A DNA stretch of 64,000 nt from Marsupella aquatica (taxonomy: Eukaryota > Marchantiophyta): positions 21,204,001 to 21,268,000 of the forward strand of contig OZ316893.1 of NCBI GenBank assembly GCA_973895155.1, written 5' to 3'. The position numbers were made by a program, and so were the translations under genes. Positions 12,761 through 23,090 of the stretch are shown here, in pieces. Position 1 is the stretch's first letter. Each line of letters opens with the position of its first letter. A model generated the notes under the pieces. It was given only the letters and a program-made list of their open reading frames with translations. It was not told the DNA's origin and made no database searches.

Positions 12761-13175
12761 TTACGGACCCCCATGAGAGGTCCCTTGCAAATTCCCTGCC
12801 ACGAGGTTGCGCCACATCAGCCACAAACAAGATAGATCATATTTTTGACAATAACAAAAGCCTCGGGGGGGGGTCACTATATGAAGGGTCATACATCACG
12901 TGCAATGGTTTGGGTCATTTATGACCCCCCTAAGTCTGAACTTTCTATAAAGTTGTACGACATCAATCATGTGATGACATGTATGCATTTTGCAATTAAA
13001 CAACCATATGTTTTCATTGAAGACTTAATAAGTCTTTCCGCCAAAACCATTTAAATGACCCTATACTTCATTGCACATAATATGCCACTTCCATGGAAAT
13101 GATCCCCCCAAGACAAAAGCGCACATTCATGTTTGTGGCAAAAGTAACGTAACTTTTGGGGTGCCATGCCGTAAA
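12761..13175 (+). mobile_element. Small TTACGG-ended element, copy 2 (enlarged)
   Basis: It begins TTACGGACCCCCATGAGAGG and ends GGTGCCATGCCGTAA, matching copy 1 at both ends (1209-1372). At 415 bp it is about 250 bp longer, because of unrelated sequence in the middle that includes a G run (about 12866) and a 69-codon frame without known motifs. The end-proximal text (CACGAGGTTGCGCCACATCAGCC and the following ACAAACAAGA, abbreviated) is shared with copies 1 and 3. I read this as a copy that acquired internal sequence, or as the longer form from which the 160-bp copies derive by internal deletion. Confidence 0.6.
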
Positions 13176-13419
13176 TATTAAGTGTAAAAAAACCAAAATA
13201 CAAAGGAAGAGATGTAATTTAGTAAAAGAAAGTTACCATTATGATATTCCTCAATGATATATTGTGTTTTACATGAAAATACTTGTATTTTTTAATTGTT
13301 TGCAAGTTTGAAAAAATAACCAATTGATAGAAATGCACATAATTAGAACCCCTTTGGCTCCACATTGTAAAACTAAATAATCAATCTCCTTAGTACTTGA
13401 TTAAATCTTTCAATGTTTG

Positions 13420-13862
13420 ATTTATTGGAAAGCTCAAGATCAAGAAACTCATGACCTCTTTAGTATTGTCTTCATAAAATTTGTCAATGTCACATTCATT
13501 GGAAAGCTAGAATAAAATTAGAAACTCATCATCCCCGTCATCGTCTCCTTAGTACTTGACAAAATCTATCAATGTTAGTTCATTGGAAAGCTAGAGAAAT
13601 TTGGATACTCATGATCTCTTTAATTCTTGACGAATACTCCCAATGTCACACATTAGAAAGCTAGAGAGATTGAAAACCTCATGATCTCTTTAGTACCATG
13701 ACAAAATCTGACATGAAATTTGTCAATGTTGGAAAGCTAAAAGAATTCATGAACTTATGATCAAAATTTCTTTTGTCACACTCATTGGAAAGACAGAGAA
13801 ATTCAAAAACTCATTTGGAACTTGACAAAATTTGTCAATGTGAGGCTCATTGGAAACCCTTT
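13420..13862 (+). repeat. Degenerate tandem repeat, seven units of 56-84 bp
   Basis: The word TTGGAAAGCT(AGAGA) recurs at about 13425, 13499, 13583, 13653, 13729, 13785 and 13850. Each is followed by AAAC/TACTCATGATC and preceded by TTGTCAATGTCACA-like text. Unit length varies from 56 to 84 bp and the units are diverged, so this is an old array. No frame stays open across it. Confidence 0.75.
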
Positions 13863-15088
13863 CTCAATTAAGAGATGTCACAATCTCATTACCGTCACAA
13901 ACTTAGTCGTTGCAAAATGATTTATTTGATTACGTCGTCATCGGTTGTCCGCAATGCTTGCTTCATGACTTCAATTGTTCGCGTCCCTCCAGTCTTTAAT
14001 TGAAGCTTGCTCTGAACACAGGTTGACGTCAAATGCAGCCTTTAATTATGTTGAAGAAACAATCGCTGCTCTCCCTTTCAAACCATAACTTTCTTAATTA
14101 AAAAAAACTACAAAACCTTCGTGTGAAGTGATGGCTCGTCTGTTTTGTGCGTTCTTCCCACCAAAATGACAATCACTCTTTCGCCAACAACTGAGTGTTA
14201 TACTCTAGTCTATCTTGTGGCGGTAATGCTCAATGTAACTCACAAATGATCAATCAAGAATGATAAAAACATGATTTCTCCAATGTGTAAGCGAAAACCG
14301 TAAAATACTCAATTCCTCCACATTCACCCTTCCATAATTTGTTAAACCAGAGAGATCATCTCAATCAGATCAATCTCCTCTATCTTTCAAACGTTCTCTT
14401 TGTACAAGCACACACCAAGACCACCAGGAGACTCAAAACCATTGGTTACCGTCTTGCTGAAAATTGTTCGCTTCATCACACACACATCAATTGGATGAAC
14501 ATGGGGGTCCACGGATTAATTTTAAGAGCTTCTTTCAACGCGCGGTATTAGAAAACACATAAGAGATATACTAGCTTCTTAGATAGGCTGATAGATAGAG
14601 CTTGTGTAGTAAGTGCTAGATGTTTAAAAAACTTAGCACCTTCTTGCTTGACACAAATAGTGCTCCATCTCGCGATGCTTCTATATTACATTAAATTCCC
14701 TTTTTAATCACTTAGGGGAATTTTTCATTTCTTATTCACTCAGGAGGATTCTTCCTATTGCTAAGGTAAATATTATCAATTTTTTTGTCTTGTCTTGGAC
14801 AAGTTTTATGTCTTATAAGCAAAAATAAGAATTCACTTTCGCTATAACATTAACATGCTAGTGCTGTCATTTTGTGTCATCCAATTAATAGTTGATCTTG
14901 CTTAATATTATGCAAGTTAAACAATGATCTCACAAAGATGAGCCTTGTTCAATGTCATGAAAGGTTGTTCAATTCACGGTCCAGGGACTTGAACTTTGAG
15001 GCACCAACCATGGGTTGTACCAACAGTGGCCCAGGCCCTACTTAGGATGGATTTGCGTTGACGGAGTGACAGTTAGCTAGCCTCCCCT
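13863..15088. other. Intergenic DNA, nothing recognised
   Basis: This stretch lies between the degenerate repeat array and the oxidoreductase relic. The one open frame of note (14339-14551, 70 codons) starts at TTG and shows no known motif. No repeat or RNA gene is seen. Confidence 0.45.
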
Positions 15089-15385
15089 TTAATTGCCAAC
15101 TAGGTCAAGCATAACATTGTACTTCTCGAGATGATCTCTAAGATTTTCCCTTTTATAATAGATGACAATGTATGCACCAAAGTTTGTAAAGAAGTCGACC
15201 TTGAGAGTACTCCCTTTTGCAACGACCTTGGATGCTTTGCAAACATGCTTGGCAAGCTGAACTGCCAAAGATCTGATACCTCCTGCGGTTCCAAGGATCA
15301 ACACCGTCACACCCTGCTGAAGCCCTCTAAACTTTGAACTTTGAAAAGCTGTTTTGATAACAACAGGCAAGATTTTTGCCTCAAA
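15089..15385 (-). pseudogene. One-exon relic of a quinone oxidoreductase-like gene
   Basis: The minus-strand frame contains LPVVIKTAFQSSKF, then VTVLILGTAGGIRSLAVQLA, then KHVCKASKVVAKGST and YNVMLDLVGN. This is the Rossmann (MDR) segment of the zinc-independent quinone oxidoreductase / alkenal reductase family, in which VLVLGGAGGVGSLAIQLAK binds NADPH. Only about 95 codons remain, roughly the central third of a protein of about 320 aa. The second glycine of the dinucleotide motif (GGVGS) reads GGIRS, which would harm cofactor binding. A stop follows directly after the VGN, and upstream sequence has a stop and no exon with the catalytic N-terminal half. It is therefore a fragment, perhaps carried here by a mobile element. 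Confidence 0.75.
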
Positions 15386-16001
15386 AAAATTTGATTATGA
15401 GGAATGGCAGCAAGCAGCCTCTCTTCTACTGCATGATTCATTTCTGATTGAATGGTTTAGCCATCATTCACTCTGCCATAGAAATGAGATCTAACATCCC
15501 AGTTAGATAATGCCCCGGATAATTCCTGATCTAGGTGTGGTGGTGGGAGCCCACTCGAGATGGGATGTACTACTCAGAGGTTGGCTTTGGAGGAGCAAAT
15601 GCCACCGATAGTTATTTTCCAACTCAAACCAAAAGTTGGAAAGTTATCTTCCAACTCACTGGTCTAGGATCCATGCCTACTGGTTAAAACACGGTCACTC
15701 TGTCTAAAGTTCTATTCATGGCTACATTTCGACAATGGAAGAACTAGCCCATCCTGGAAAGCGCCTTAATTTGTTGAAACTAGCTTGTTTTCCTATGAGC
15801 AGATTTAGACAGCAACTGATTTTTTCTCTTTCCAAAGGCAAGCCATGAGATAACTAGCTCATAGTTTCATAGGTCTATATTAGAACGATTTATCTTAAGT
15901 TTACTGTAAGAACAAAAGATAAGTAAAACGGTTATCAAGAACAGTTTTTACCTTGATATCATTGTGTTGCACTTAGTATTGAATTTTTTTTACATTCTCT
16001 T
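15386..16001. other. Intergenic DNA, nothing recognised
   Basis: No frame here carries a recognisable motif. The sequence left of the oxidoreductase relic has stops in all frames and no upstream exons for it. No repeat was found. Confidence 0.45.
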
Positions 16002-16160
16002 TTACGGCATGGTGTCCCAATTTTTTAAGTGGAATTTGCCAAACACGAAAGCAACAATTATTATTTGGAAAGAAGTCTCTTCTTGTTTGCAACGAGCCAT
16101 GATGGCATGGGGCACTGTGGAGTCTTGAATTTTGGAAACAGACCCTAATGGGGTCCGTAA
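16002..16160 (-). mobile_element. Small TTACGG-ended element, copy 3 (MITE-like)
   Basis: Read on the plus strand it begins TTACGGCATGGTGTCCC and ends AATGGGGTCCGTAA, the reverse complement of copy 1. Length is 159 bp against 164 bp for copy 1, and the interior aligns along its length (for example TTTCCAAAATTC, GGGACACCATGCC and a TTCGTGTTTG block). The immediate flanks (CTCTT and AGAAAA) extend the inverted ends slightly. No coding capacity. Target duplication not clear. Confidence 0.62.
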
Positions 16161-16326
16161 AGAAAAACACAGGGAGGAAAAAATAGAAGTATCCCAAAGA
16201 AAAAAGAAATTCTCCTCATCTGCATAAAATGCCAAAAAACCTCTTATATATTTCACATGTAATGGTTATATACTAGAACTTACTCAGCCACCACATGTAC
16301 CCTTGCACCTATTTACTAAAAAAGTA

Positions 16327-16386
16327 AGAATTCCATTGGGTATCCCCTTTGGATCAATCCAAAGGTGTCCAGAACATTGGAATTCT
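16327..16386. repeat. 60-bp imperfect palindrome
   Basis: AGAATTCCATTG at the left is mirrored by CATTGGAATTCT at the right, and in the centre CCTTTGGAT and ATCCAAAGG are separated by only two bases. The whole can fold as one hairpin with internal mismatches. It lies about 55 bp left of the copia element that starts at 16442. It may be a relic of a small inverted-repeat element. Confidence 0.6.
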
Positions 16387-16441
16387 CCTAACAAGTAATG
16401 ACTGGTTCGCTCATTTATCAATTTCATAAATGGATGATAAT

Positions 16442-16545
16442 TGTGATGGAGAAATGATAATCACCGTATATAGAATGTGGAATGTCATGATACATATAGA
16501 TGTGCCGGTTGACCGGTTGGTCCAATCAACAGGTGGAGTCTAACA
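16442..16545 (-). repeat. 3' LTR of the 16-23 kb copia element
   Basis: This is a 104-bp repeat that, in element orientation, begins TGTTAGACTCCACC and ends CTCCATCACA. The ends TG...CA, the polypurine tract directly upstream (16546-16557) and the matching copy at 22974-23090 define it. I place the boundary at TGTGATGG on the plus strand, because that choice leaves the near-matching target duplications ATAAT and ATAAC outside. Confidence 0.9.
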
Positions 16546-16557
16546 CTCCCCCTTGTC

Positions 16558-16857
16558 TATATAGTGACAATTATATAGACAACATAGACTAGGCCTATCA
16601 TACCATGCTAATAGAGTATACATGATATGAGTATAAGCAAGGTAGACTGCCTCGTTAAAAAACTTTTATCAACTCTAGCTAAATAAAAACTCTACCGGTG
16701 TAGCAGAGAAAAAATCTGAGTGCTAAAGGAAAAAGAGTGCAGCCTAACAGTCCTCGTCGTAATAAATGTCAATACTAAATAAAATCAGATGCTATAGTAA
16801 ATCTAGCTTCAACATCTGTCTCAACAGTAAATCATGAGTATCATGTCAGCAGTAGTA
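16558..16857 (-). other. 3' untranslated tail of the copia element
   Basis: This lies between the RNase H stop and the polypurine tract. It carries a typical copia-type tail with CTTTTTCCTTTAGCACTCAG-like and TTTTTAACGAGGCAGTC words, in element orientation. There is no coding capacity. Confidence 0.7.
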
Positions 16858-19800
16858 TCAATCACCATGTGGAGCAGCAGCCTCCACGGTCATCATGCGT
16901 CGCACGCTCCGCAGTCCAATCGCCTGGTAGTGTCGGTGATGAACGGCCGGTGATAGTGATTTGGTGAAGAGATCCGCACAGTTGTCTGCACTTGAAATCT
17001 GTAAAATGTTGATCTCTGTTCCATGTAACTCCTGGGTGTAGAAGAACTTGGAGCTATGTGCTTCACGTGATCGCCTTTGATGAATCCTTTTGTGATCTGT
17101 TGTATACATGCTGTGTTATCTTCAAAGATATTAATAGGCTTCGTTAGTGTTGGTAGGCCACATTTAGTATTGATATCATTTATAAAAGATCGTAACCAAA
17201 CGGCTTTGCGACTAGCTTCATGTAGAGCTAAAATCTCTGAGTGATTTGATGAGGTTGCTATTAGGGTCCAAGAAAAAGCGGTACCCCCTATAGTAAAAAC
17301 ATATCTGGTTTAGGATTTTGCGGTGTCAGTGTCGGAAAGGTATCCGGCGTCTGCATATCCTGTGAGTTCATGGTTTGCATCGAATGGGTAAAATAACCCG
17401 GTATCAGTGGTGCCACGCAGGTACCTAGATACGTGCTTAACTCCATTCTAGTGTCTGGCTGTGGGAGTTGCATTGTGCCTAGCTAGTAAGTTAACTGCAA
17501 ATGCAATATCCGATCGGGTCTGGTTTACTAAGTACATTAATGCTCCTATCGCGGAAAGATACGGAGTTTCCGGTCCTAATAATGGTTCGTGTTCTTCGCG
17601 CTTGCGAAAAACATCAGTATTGTTTTCTAATGAACGTACCACCATTGGAGATGTTAATGGGTGTGCTAAGTTCATATTAAACTATTTTAGGATCTTTTCA
17701 GTTTGTGTTGTCTGATGGAGCATCATGCCAGTAGGCAAGATCTCCAATTGTAAACCTAACCAAAAGTTTGTATGGCCAAGGTCTTTCATCTCAAATGTTG
17801 TTTTGAGACGGGTAATAGTATCTTCTATAATTAATTGGGATGTCCCAAATATGTTTAAGTCGTCGACATAAATAGAAATGATGACATATTTGTCATCCAC
17901 ATGTTTAATAAATAAACATGGAGTAATTACATCATGGGAAAAACCCATGGAAATCATCTCATCGGTGAATCTTTGATGCCATACTCTGCCACTTTGTTTC
18001 AGGCCATATAATGCCTTCAACACGCGGATAGGTAGTCCGCGGTGACTATGCCATATGGTTGACACAGGGGTGTCATTGTGATGAGTTACATGTGTAGATG
18101 ACACATGAGGTGTAACTTGAGGTGATTGGTTTATAATCTTATGTAAATATGGAATATGCAATGTAGCGCCTTGAGCTAGAGCTTGATGACGTTCCTCCAA
18201 CTCAGGAGGTGATCGCATGTATAGACAAGTGTCTAAAGTTCCATATAGATATATAGTCGCGACGTCCAGTTGTCGCATCTTAAGTTTGTGGAAAATGGCA
18301 AATCCGATAAGGTATCGGAATGTTTTGCTGTCCATAACTGGTGAGTAAGTTTCATCGTAATGAATTCCTGGTTGTTGGGTAAATCCTTTCCCTACCAGAC
18401 GTGCTTTGTAGCGTACAACCAGGCCTTTATCATTTCTTTTGCGGACGAAGGTCCACTTGTAGCCAATGAGATGTACGTCTCTCGGTGTTGGCTCAACTCG
18501 GCCAAAAGTGTGTCTGCTTAGTAGGAAATCTAATTCTCCGTTGATAGCTTTTTGCCATTCAGGCCAATCTGGTCTATTTTGGCATTCTAAGATGGAGATT
18601 GGTTCAGGTGTATCGTCATTGATATGAGTTGCCACCATTAATGCAAAAGCATCATCTATTGAAGTAGTATTTCTATCCCACATCGCACCGATGTGTGCGT
18701 AGTGGATAGAGATCTCTTCATGAGTTGTAGAGTTAGTATGATCTACGTCGAGTGGAGGAGGGATAGATGAACCACGCCTTCTTGGTTGTTTATCTTTTGA
18801 TCCCAATGGTCTACCACGTTTGGAACAAGGCTGGGATGTACTTGCTGGCTCACTTGATAATTTGATGCGAGCGGATGCTCTCGTAGTTGGAATGTGTGAG
18901 CGTGTAACTTGTGATGTATCGACAAAAGTGTCAGGAAGTTCCTCCACAATCTTGTGGAGTTGCAAAATTTGCTGAACTTCTTTCTCCTCCTGATTTGTTC
19001 TAAGGTCTTCATTGCCAAAATGGCGAATGTCTCTCCCACTCCAAAGGTGGTAATGGGTGTTCAGGGGTTATGAGTGGTGGATAAATATGCTCATCAAAAT
19101 GACAATCTAAAATTTGGCTTTAAAAATGTCGCCTGTTGTAGGCTCCATATATCGGATTATGGACGGTGAGTTGAATCCGATGTATATCTCCAACTGTCGT
19201 TGGGGTCCCATCTTGGTACGTTTGGGTGGAGAAATGGGAACCATTACTTGACATCCAAATGAATGAAGGTGGGATAGATCGGGTTTGATACCGTTAGCAA
19301 TTTGGTATGGACTATAAGTATTAAAAGCCAATGGGCGGTATTGAATTAATGCGTTAGCCTATAATATGGCATGTCCCCAGGTTGAGACGAGGAGTTTTGA
19401 CTGTATTAGTAGTGGACGTACTTATAAAGCCGATGGACGGTATTGAATTAATGCGTTAGCCTGTAATATGGCATGTCCCCAGGCTGAGACGGAGAGTTTT
19501 GACTGTATTAGTAGTGGACGTGCAATTAGCTGAAGGCGTTTAATGACAGCTTCAACTAATCCATTCTGGAAATGCACGTGGGGTACGGGATATTGTACAT
19601 CAATACCTAGTGATGTACAAAAGTCGTCAAAGGTCTTGGATGTTAATTCCCTTGCAATCTCCACCCTTAGTATCTTAATGGGGTGATCGGGAAATTGTGC
19701 CTTCACGCGCAAGATTTGCGCCAAGATGTGAGGCATAACCATGTTCCGCGTCGAAAGCAGGATCACATTTGACCATTTGGTGGATGCATCAATCAGTACC

Positions 19801-20556
19801 ATAAAGTAGCAAAATGGTCCGCTCGGTGGGTTATTGGACCGCAAACATCCGCATGTATGATGTCCAAGAATTTTGGTATCTTGGTTGGTAATTTTGATGC
19901 CGTGGGCCTTGTTATTAGTTTGCCGTGTGAGCATGCATGGAGTGCTAGCTGGAATGTGGCATATGTTGGTTGGAATGCCTCGTGAATTCTTAATAATTTT
20001 TCTTAGCATGGATTGACCGGGTTGGCCAAGGCGTGCATGCCAAAGCGCGGGAAATTTTCTTGGTTGTGCATTGTTATGCAAACATTCAATTTGAGTTACG
20101 TAAAACCTACATGGGTACGAGAAAAGAGTCTCTTTAATGATTTTCCCCATAGGGGTATTTTCAACCAAATGGATTACTTTTTGGTCTTTTGTATTGCCTG
20201 TTTGGACGTAGAGTCCATTTTCTCGTATATCCCTAAAACTTAGGAGATTACGGGTTGCATTCGGGGCAAAGATAGCTGATTCTATCTGGATTTCTATACC
20301 TTGCAAAAGTCTAATAGAAGCTAGGCCGAAGTCCTCTTCTATCTGGCTAGGACCATTGATAGTGGTCAGTGATCTACTGAAGGTGTGATCTTGTGGAAAA
20401 AGTTCTATCTCGAAGGATAGTATGAGTAGTCGCGCTATCAATAATGCATGTGCTGGGGCTATTTAGGTCTGGGGTGGTGGAGCTACTCGCCACTAAATGT
20501 GCCTCGGGTTGCACATGTGTGTCTAAAAAATCTTGAAATAAGTCTCTGGATTCCAT
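16858..20556 (-). pseudogene. Copia pol relic: protease, integrase, RT, RNase H
   Basis: In element order: a protease-like CIIDSATTHTIL (about 20455), a GAG-pre-integrase LWHARLGQPG (about 20030) and an integrase core (19840-19430). The first acid is kept in VLIDASTKWS and the third in NGLVEAVIK, but the middle LRxDNxGE motif reads LRVEIARE, so the second catalytic Asp is lost. Reverse transcriptase (18965-17682) keeps the YVDD box (SIYVDDLNIF) and LKALYGLKQSGR. About 55 extra residues lie between the YMRSPPEL and LPIRVLKALYG blocks. RNase H is split over 17675-16858 and ends with NCADLFTKSLS. A 102-bp in-frame tandem duplication lies at 19327-19530. Frame changes separate protease, integrase, RT and RNase H, so pol is non-functional. 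Confidence 0.9.
19327..19530 (-). repeat. 102-bp tandem duplication inside copia pol
   Basis: Two adjacent segments starting at about 19327 and 19429 share GGTATTGAATTAATGCG, TGGCATGTCCCCAGG and GTATTAGTAGTGGACG in the same order, at a spacing of 102 bp (34 codons). They encode the ARPLL..WGHAI..ANALIQYRPSA part of the integrase region twice. The copies differ by a few substitutions. The duplication itself keeps phase, but a stop in one unit ends the upstream frame. Confidence 0.85.
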
Positions 20557-20672
20557 AAACGCCCCGTGGGTGTCACGGGGTGGTGCCTTAGAGGTTTGGC
20601 CATCCTTTAGAGACTGTTGGTATAGGTCTCTAAGATACTATGGAATCCTACAGCTGCAAGCCAGATGGTTGG

Positions 20673-21611
20673 TCATGCCACATTCGTGGCATCTTGATCA
20701 TTCTCGATGTGGTCGAGATTGAGGCCAATCACTTCGGTGGTCGTTCTGGTATCTCCTTCCACCGCGTCCGCGTCCTCGACCGCATGTGAAGTTGTTGTGG
20801 GAACTCTGTTGTTGTGGGTGCCCATTTGGGCGACCTCTGAAGGCCCGTCTAAGTGCGCCGCGCTGCGGGCATTGGTTGAAGACACTCCCCCTGTTGAGGG
20901 TGTTTCTCCTATTACCACTCTTGGCGCGCTTGGTACCCTGCCTTGATGTGGGGGTCCAGCGTTGTCTGTGTGATGGGTTTCTCTTTGTGGTCCTAGGGTT
21001 AGCGTGCTCGCAGGACGTTTCCTAGAGTTAACTAAAAGGAGCTCTTGGTTCCTTTCAGTTACTAGGAGGTGGGCGATGATCTCTGAGTATTGTTCGAACT
21101 TCATGTTCCGGTACTGGGTTGATAGTAGCACGTTCGAAGAGTGGAATGTGGACAAGGTATTTTCTAGCAAGTCCTTGTCTGCGACTGGCTCGCCATAGAG
21201 TGCAAGGGTTGAGGTTATTCTGAATAGCTCACTATTGTAGGTTGAGATGGATGTAAAGTCCTGGACCCATAAGTTTATCCATTCTTGGCGTGCTCTGGGT
21301 AGTTTGACCAATGTCTGGTGGTCAAATTGGGTCTTAAGCGCTGTCCATAGCTCGCGAGGGGTGGAGAGGTGCATGTATTGTCTCTGCAAGAACCTATGGA
21401 TATGGCGTCGAAGAAATACTAGGGCCTTTGATTCATTGGCCTTGGTTAACGGGTCTAGTTGGGGTTTGCCTGCTAGTATGGGTTGGGCTATCCCTATAGT
21501 TGGGAGAAGGGTTAAAGAGGTCAAGTTCTCCTTGAGGTTCATGGACCACTCGAGGTAATTGTTACCGTTGATTTCTAAAGCTGGGAAAGTCAATTTCTCT
21601 AGGTTGGCCAT
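20673..21611 (-). pseudogene. Copia gag, zinc knuckle out of frame
   Basis: The 312-codon frame starts MANLEKLTFPALEINGNNYL, the usual N-terminus of copia Gag (F-ALDI-G-NYL-W). It continues through a UBN2-type region (LWTALKTQFDHQTL, ELFRITSTLAL) to a low-complexity tail. It ends at 20673 without a zinc knuckle. The knuckle is present in a neighbouring frame directly at the end: CHECGMTNHLACSC (about 20645-20690) fits C-x2-C-x4-H-x4-C exactly. A small indel near 20700 therefore separated capsid from nucleocapsid, or a programmed shift once joined them. Its stop after CRIP also cuts it from protease. Gag packages the element RNA into virus-like particles in the cytoplasm. Confidence 0.87.
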
Positions 21612-22973
21612 CTAGGGTTACTATGGCACTAGTGTACTAAGCTTCTTTTGATGGTAATTAGAGCTTATGTAGTAATAGCCATAGGTAATAGGAATTGAAG
21701 GGGCACATTTATGAGAGATTTAATGCGGGTTCTTAGTAAGTAGGTAGCAAATGGATGGCTGAGGTTATGCCCGAAAGTTGCAAGGCTTTTGTGATTAGGG
21801 GTAAGCAAAAATGACTTTTTAGGGTTTTGCACTTCTGGTTACGTTTCCTTTGTAAATGTATAACTGCATATTATTCCATGTTTTTTAGGATTCCTTTGTA
21901 TTGGCGATGCAGTTATCCAGTTGTGCACTTAGGATTGCAGTTATGGTTAAGTGCGAGTATTCCTTTGTTATTTCGAGTTCCTTTGGAAATAAGTTGCACT
22001 TAGAGATGGATTGACGGTTATGTCACTTAGCGTTGTCTGTCGGCTGCTTGTCTCGGTGTTTCCTTGATGAATGTGACTTCAATGTCATCAGCGATCACCT
22101 TGGGTTGCGCCGCTTGCAATCACCTTGGGTACAGCTTTCTAATCACCTTGTCAATCTCTCTTTTCAAAATTCCTTCTTTGCTTTTCGATAGCTTCTCTAC
22201 TTACTAGCTTTCTTTGAGAGTAGATTTAAGGTAGATCGATGTTGTCCTTTTCTTCTGGTCGCTTTGCTGCTGCTGTGTTATCCTTCAGGTAACATCGATT
22301 GTGCGCTGTCGCCGCAAGACCTTCTCTCCATCTTTACCCTATCGATTCTCGACGCCTCTTTTCTGGTCACTTCTCTGATCTTCGAGTGTTATCATTTCCC
22401 TCTCGGTCTGTCCTTAGTGATTCGCGATGCTGCCTGCCTGCTTTTCTCAATTCCTCACTCAATCCTTGTTGCTGTCCCAATCGTGGTCTGTCACAGGCTC
22501 TTCCGTGTGGGCCTGTCCTTATGAGGTTGCGAAGTCCTTATGGATGCTTTTCGATTTGGCATTAGGTGCCTTCGGAGTCCTTTCTCTGTTGTTCTGCCTG
22601 AATTTGTTTTCCATTCTCATTGACCTCCTGCTTTACTGTTCGCTCTTCATAATTGCGCAGCGCAGGAGAATTGCTCTGTCTGGTGACTCAAACTTGATCG
22701 CCTTCGATCCTTAGTTATCGATTCTCCCTTTAAGTCTCTTCCTATCTCAATTCCTTTCTTGCCTCGTCAGTTATGAATTTCTCTTCTTGTTTTCAAAACG
22801 GATCCCTATTCACTCCTTCTCTTCTCGATTTTGTTTGTGTCTTTTCAATTTTCCGAAATTGCTCTCGAGGTCCTTATGATCTCCTCGGCAAATCTATCCT
22901 TATCTCGAGGGATCAATCTGTCATAGCTATTTTCTTCTCTCCGCTCCGCTGGTGAGACAAAGTGCTGATAACG
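21612..22973 (-). other. Long leader of the copia element
   Basis: The 1.36 kb between the primer-binding site and gag are more than ten times the LTR length. On the plus strand the right half (22200-22950) is T/C-rich, so the element RNA is purine-rich there. Short frames of 60-95 codons occur on the plus strand only and look like chance. Copia elements usually have leaders of tens to hundreds of bases, so this one may hold packaging or translation signals, or captured host DNA. Confidence 0.6.
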
Positions 22974-23090
22974 TGTGATGGAGAAATGATAATCACCGTA
23001 TATAGAATGTGGAATGTCATGATACATATAGATGTGTCGGGTGACCGGTTGGTCCAGTCAACAGGTGGAGTCTACAGGTGGAGTCTAACA
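22974..23090 (-). repeat. 5' LTR of the 16-23 kb copia element
   Basis: 117-bp copy of the 104-bp LTR at 16442-16545. It carries a 13-bp tandem duplication of ACAGGTGGAGTCT near its upstream (plus-strand right) end and differs otherwise by three substitutions. The primer-binding site CGTTATCAGCACT follows directly in element orientation. High LTR similarity implies insertion that was not very ancient. Confidence 0.9.

Larger units (their letters stand above)
16442..23090 (-). mobile_element. Full-length inactivated Ty1/copia element with very short LTRs
   Basis: The element is 6.65 kb, with LTRs of 104 bp (16442-16545) and 117 bp (22974-23090). They differ by three substitutions and a 13-bp tandem duplication. 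In minus-strand order: 5' LTR, primer site (CGTTATCAGCACT, 22961-22973), a 1.36-kb leader, gag, protease, integrase, reverse transcriptase, RNase H, an untranslated tail, polypurine tract (GACAAGGGGGAG, 16546-16557) and 3' LTR. Integrase before reverse transcriptase makes it Ty1/copia. The flanks ATAAT (16437-16441) and ATAAC (23091-23095) form a 4/5-matching target duplication. Several frameshifts and stops break gag-pol, so it cannot act by itself. Confidence 0.93.

Noticed and set aside
22264-22714. Several plus-strand frames of 86-95 codons
   Set aside because: They lie antisense in the T/C-rich leader of the minus-strand copia element and overlap each other in different frames.
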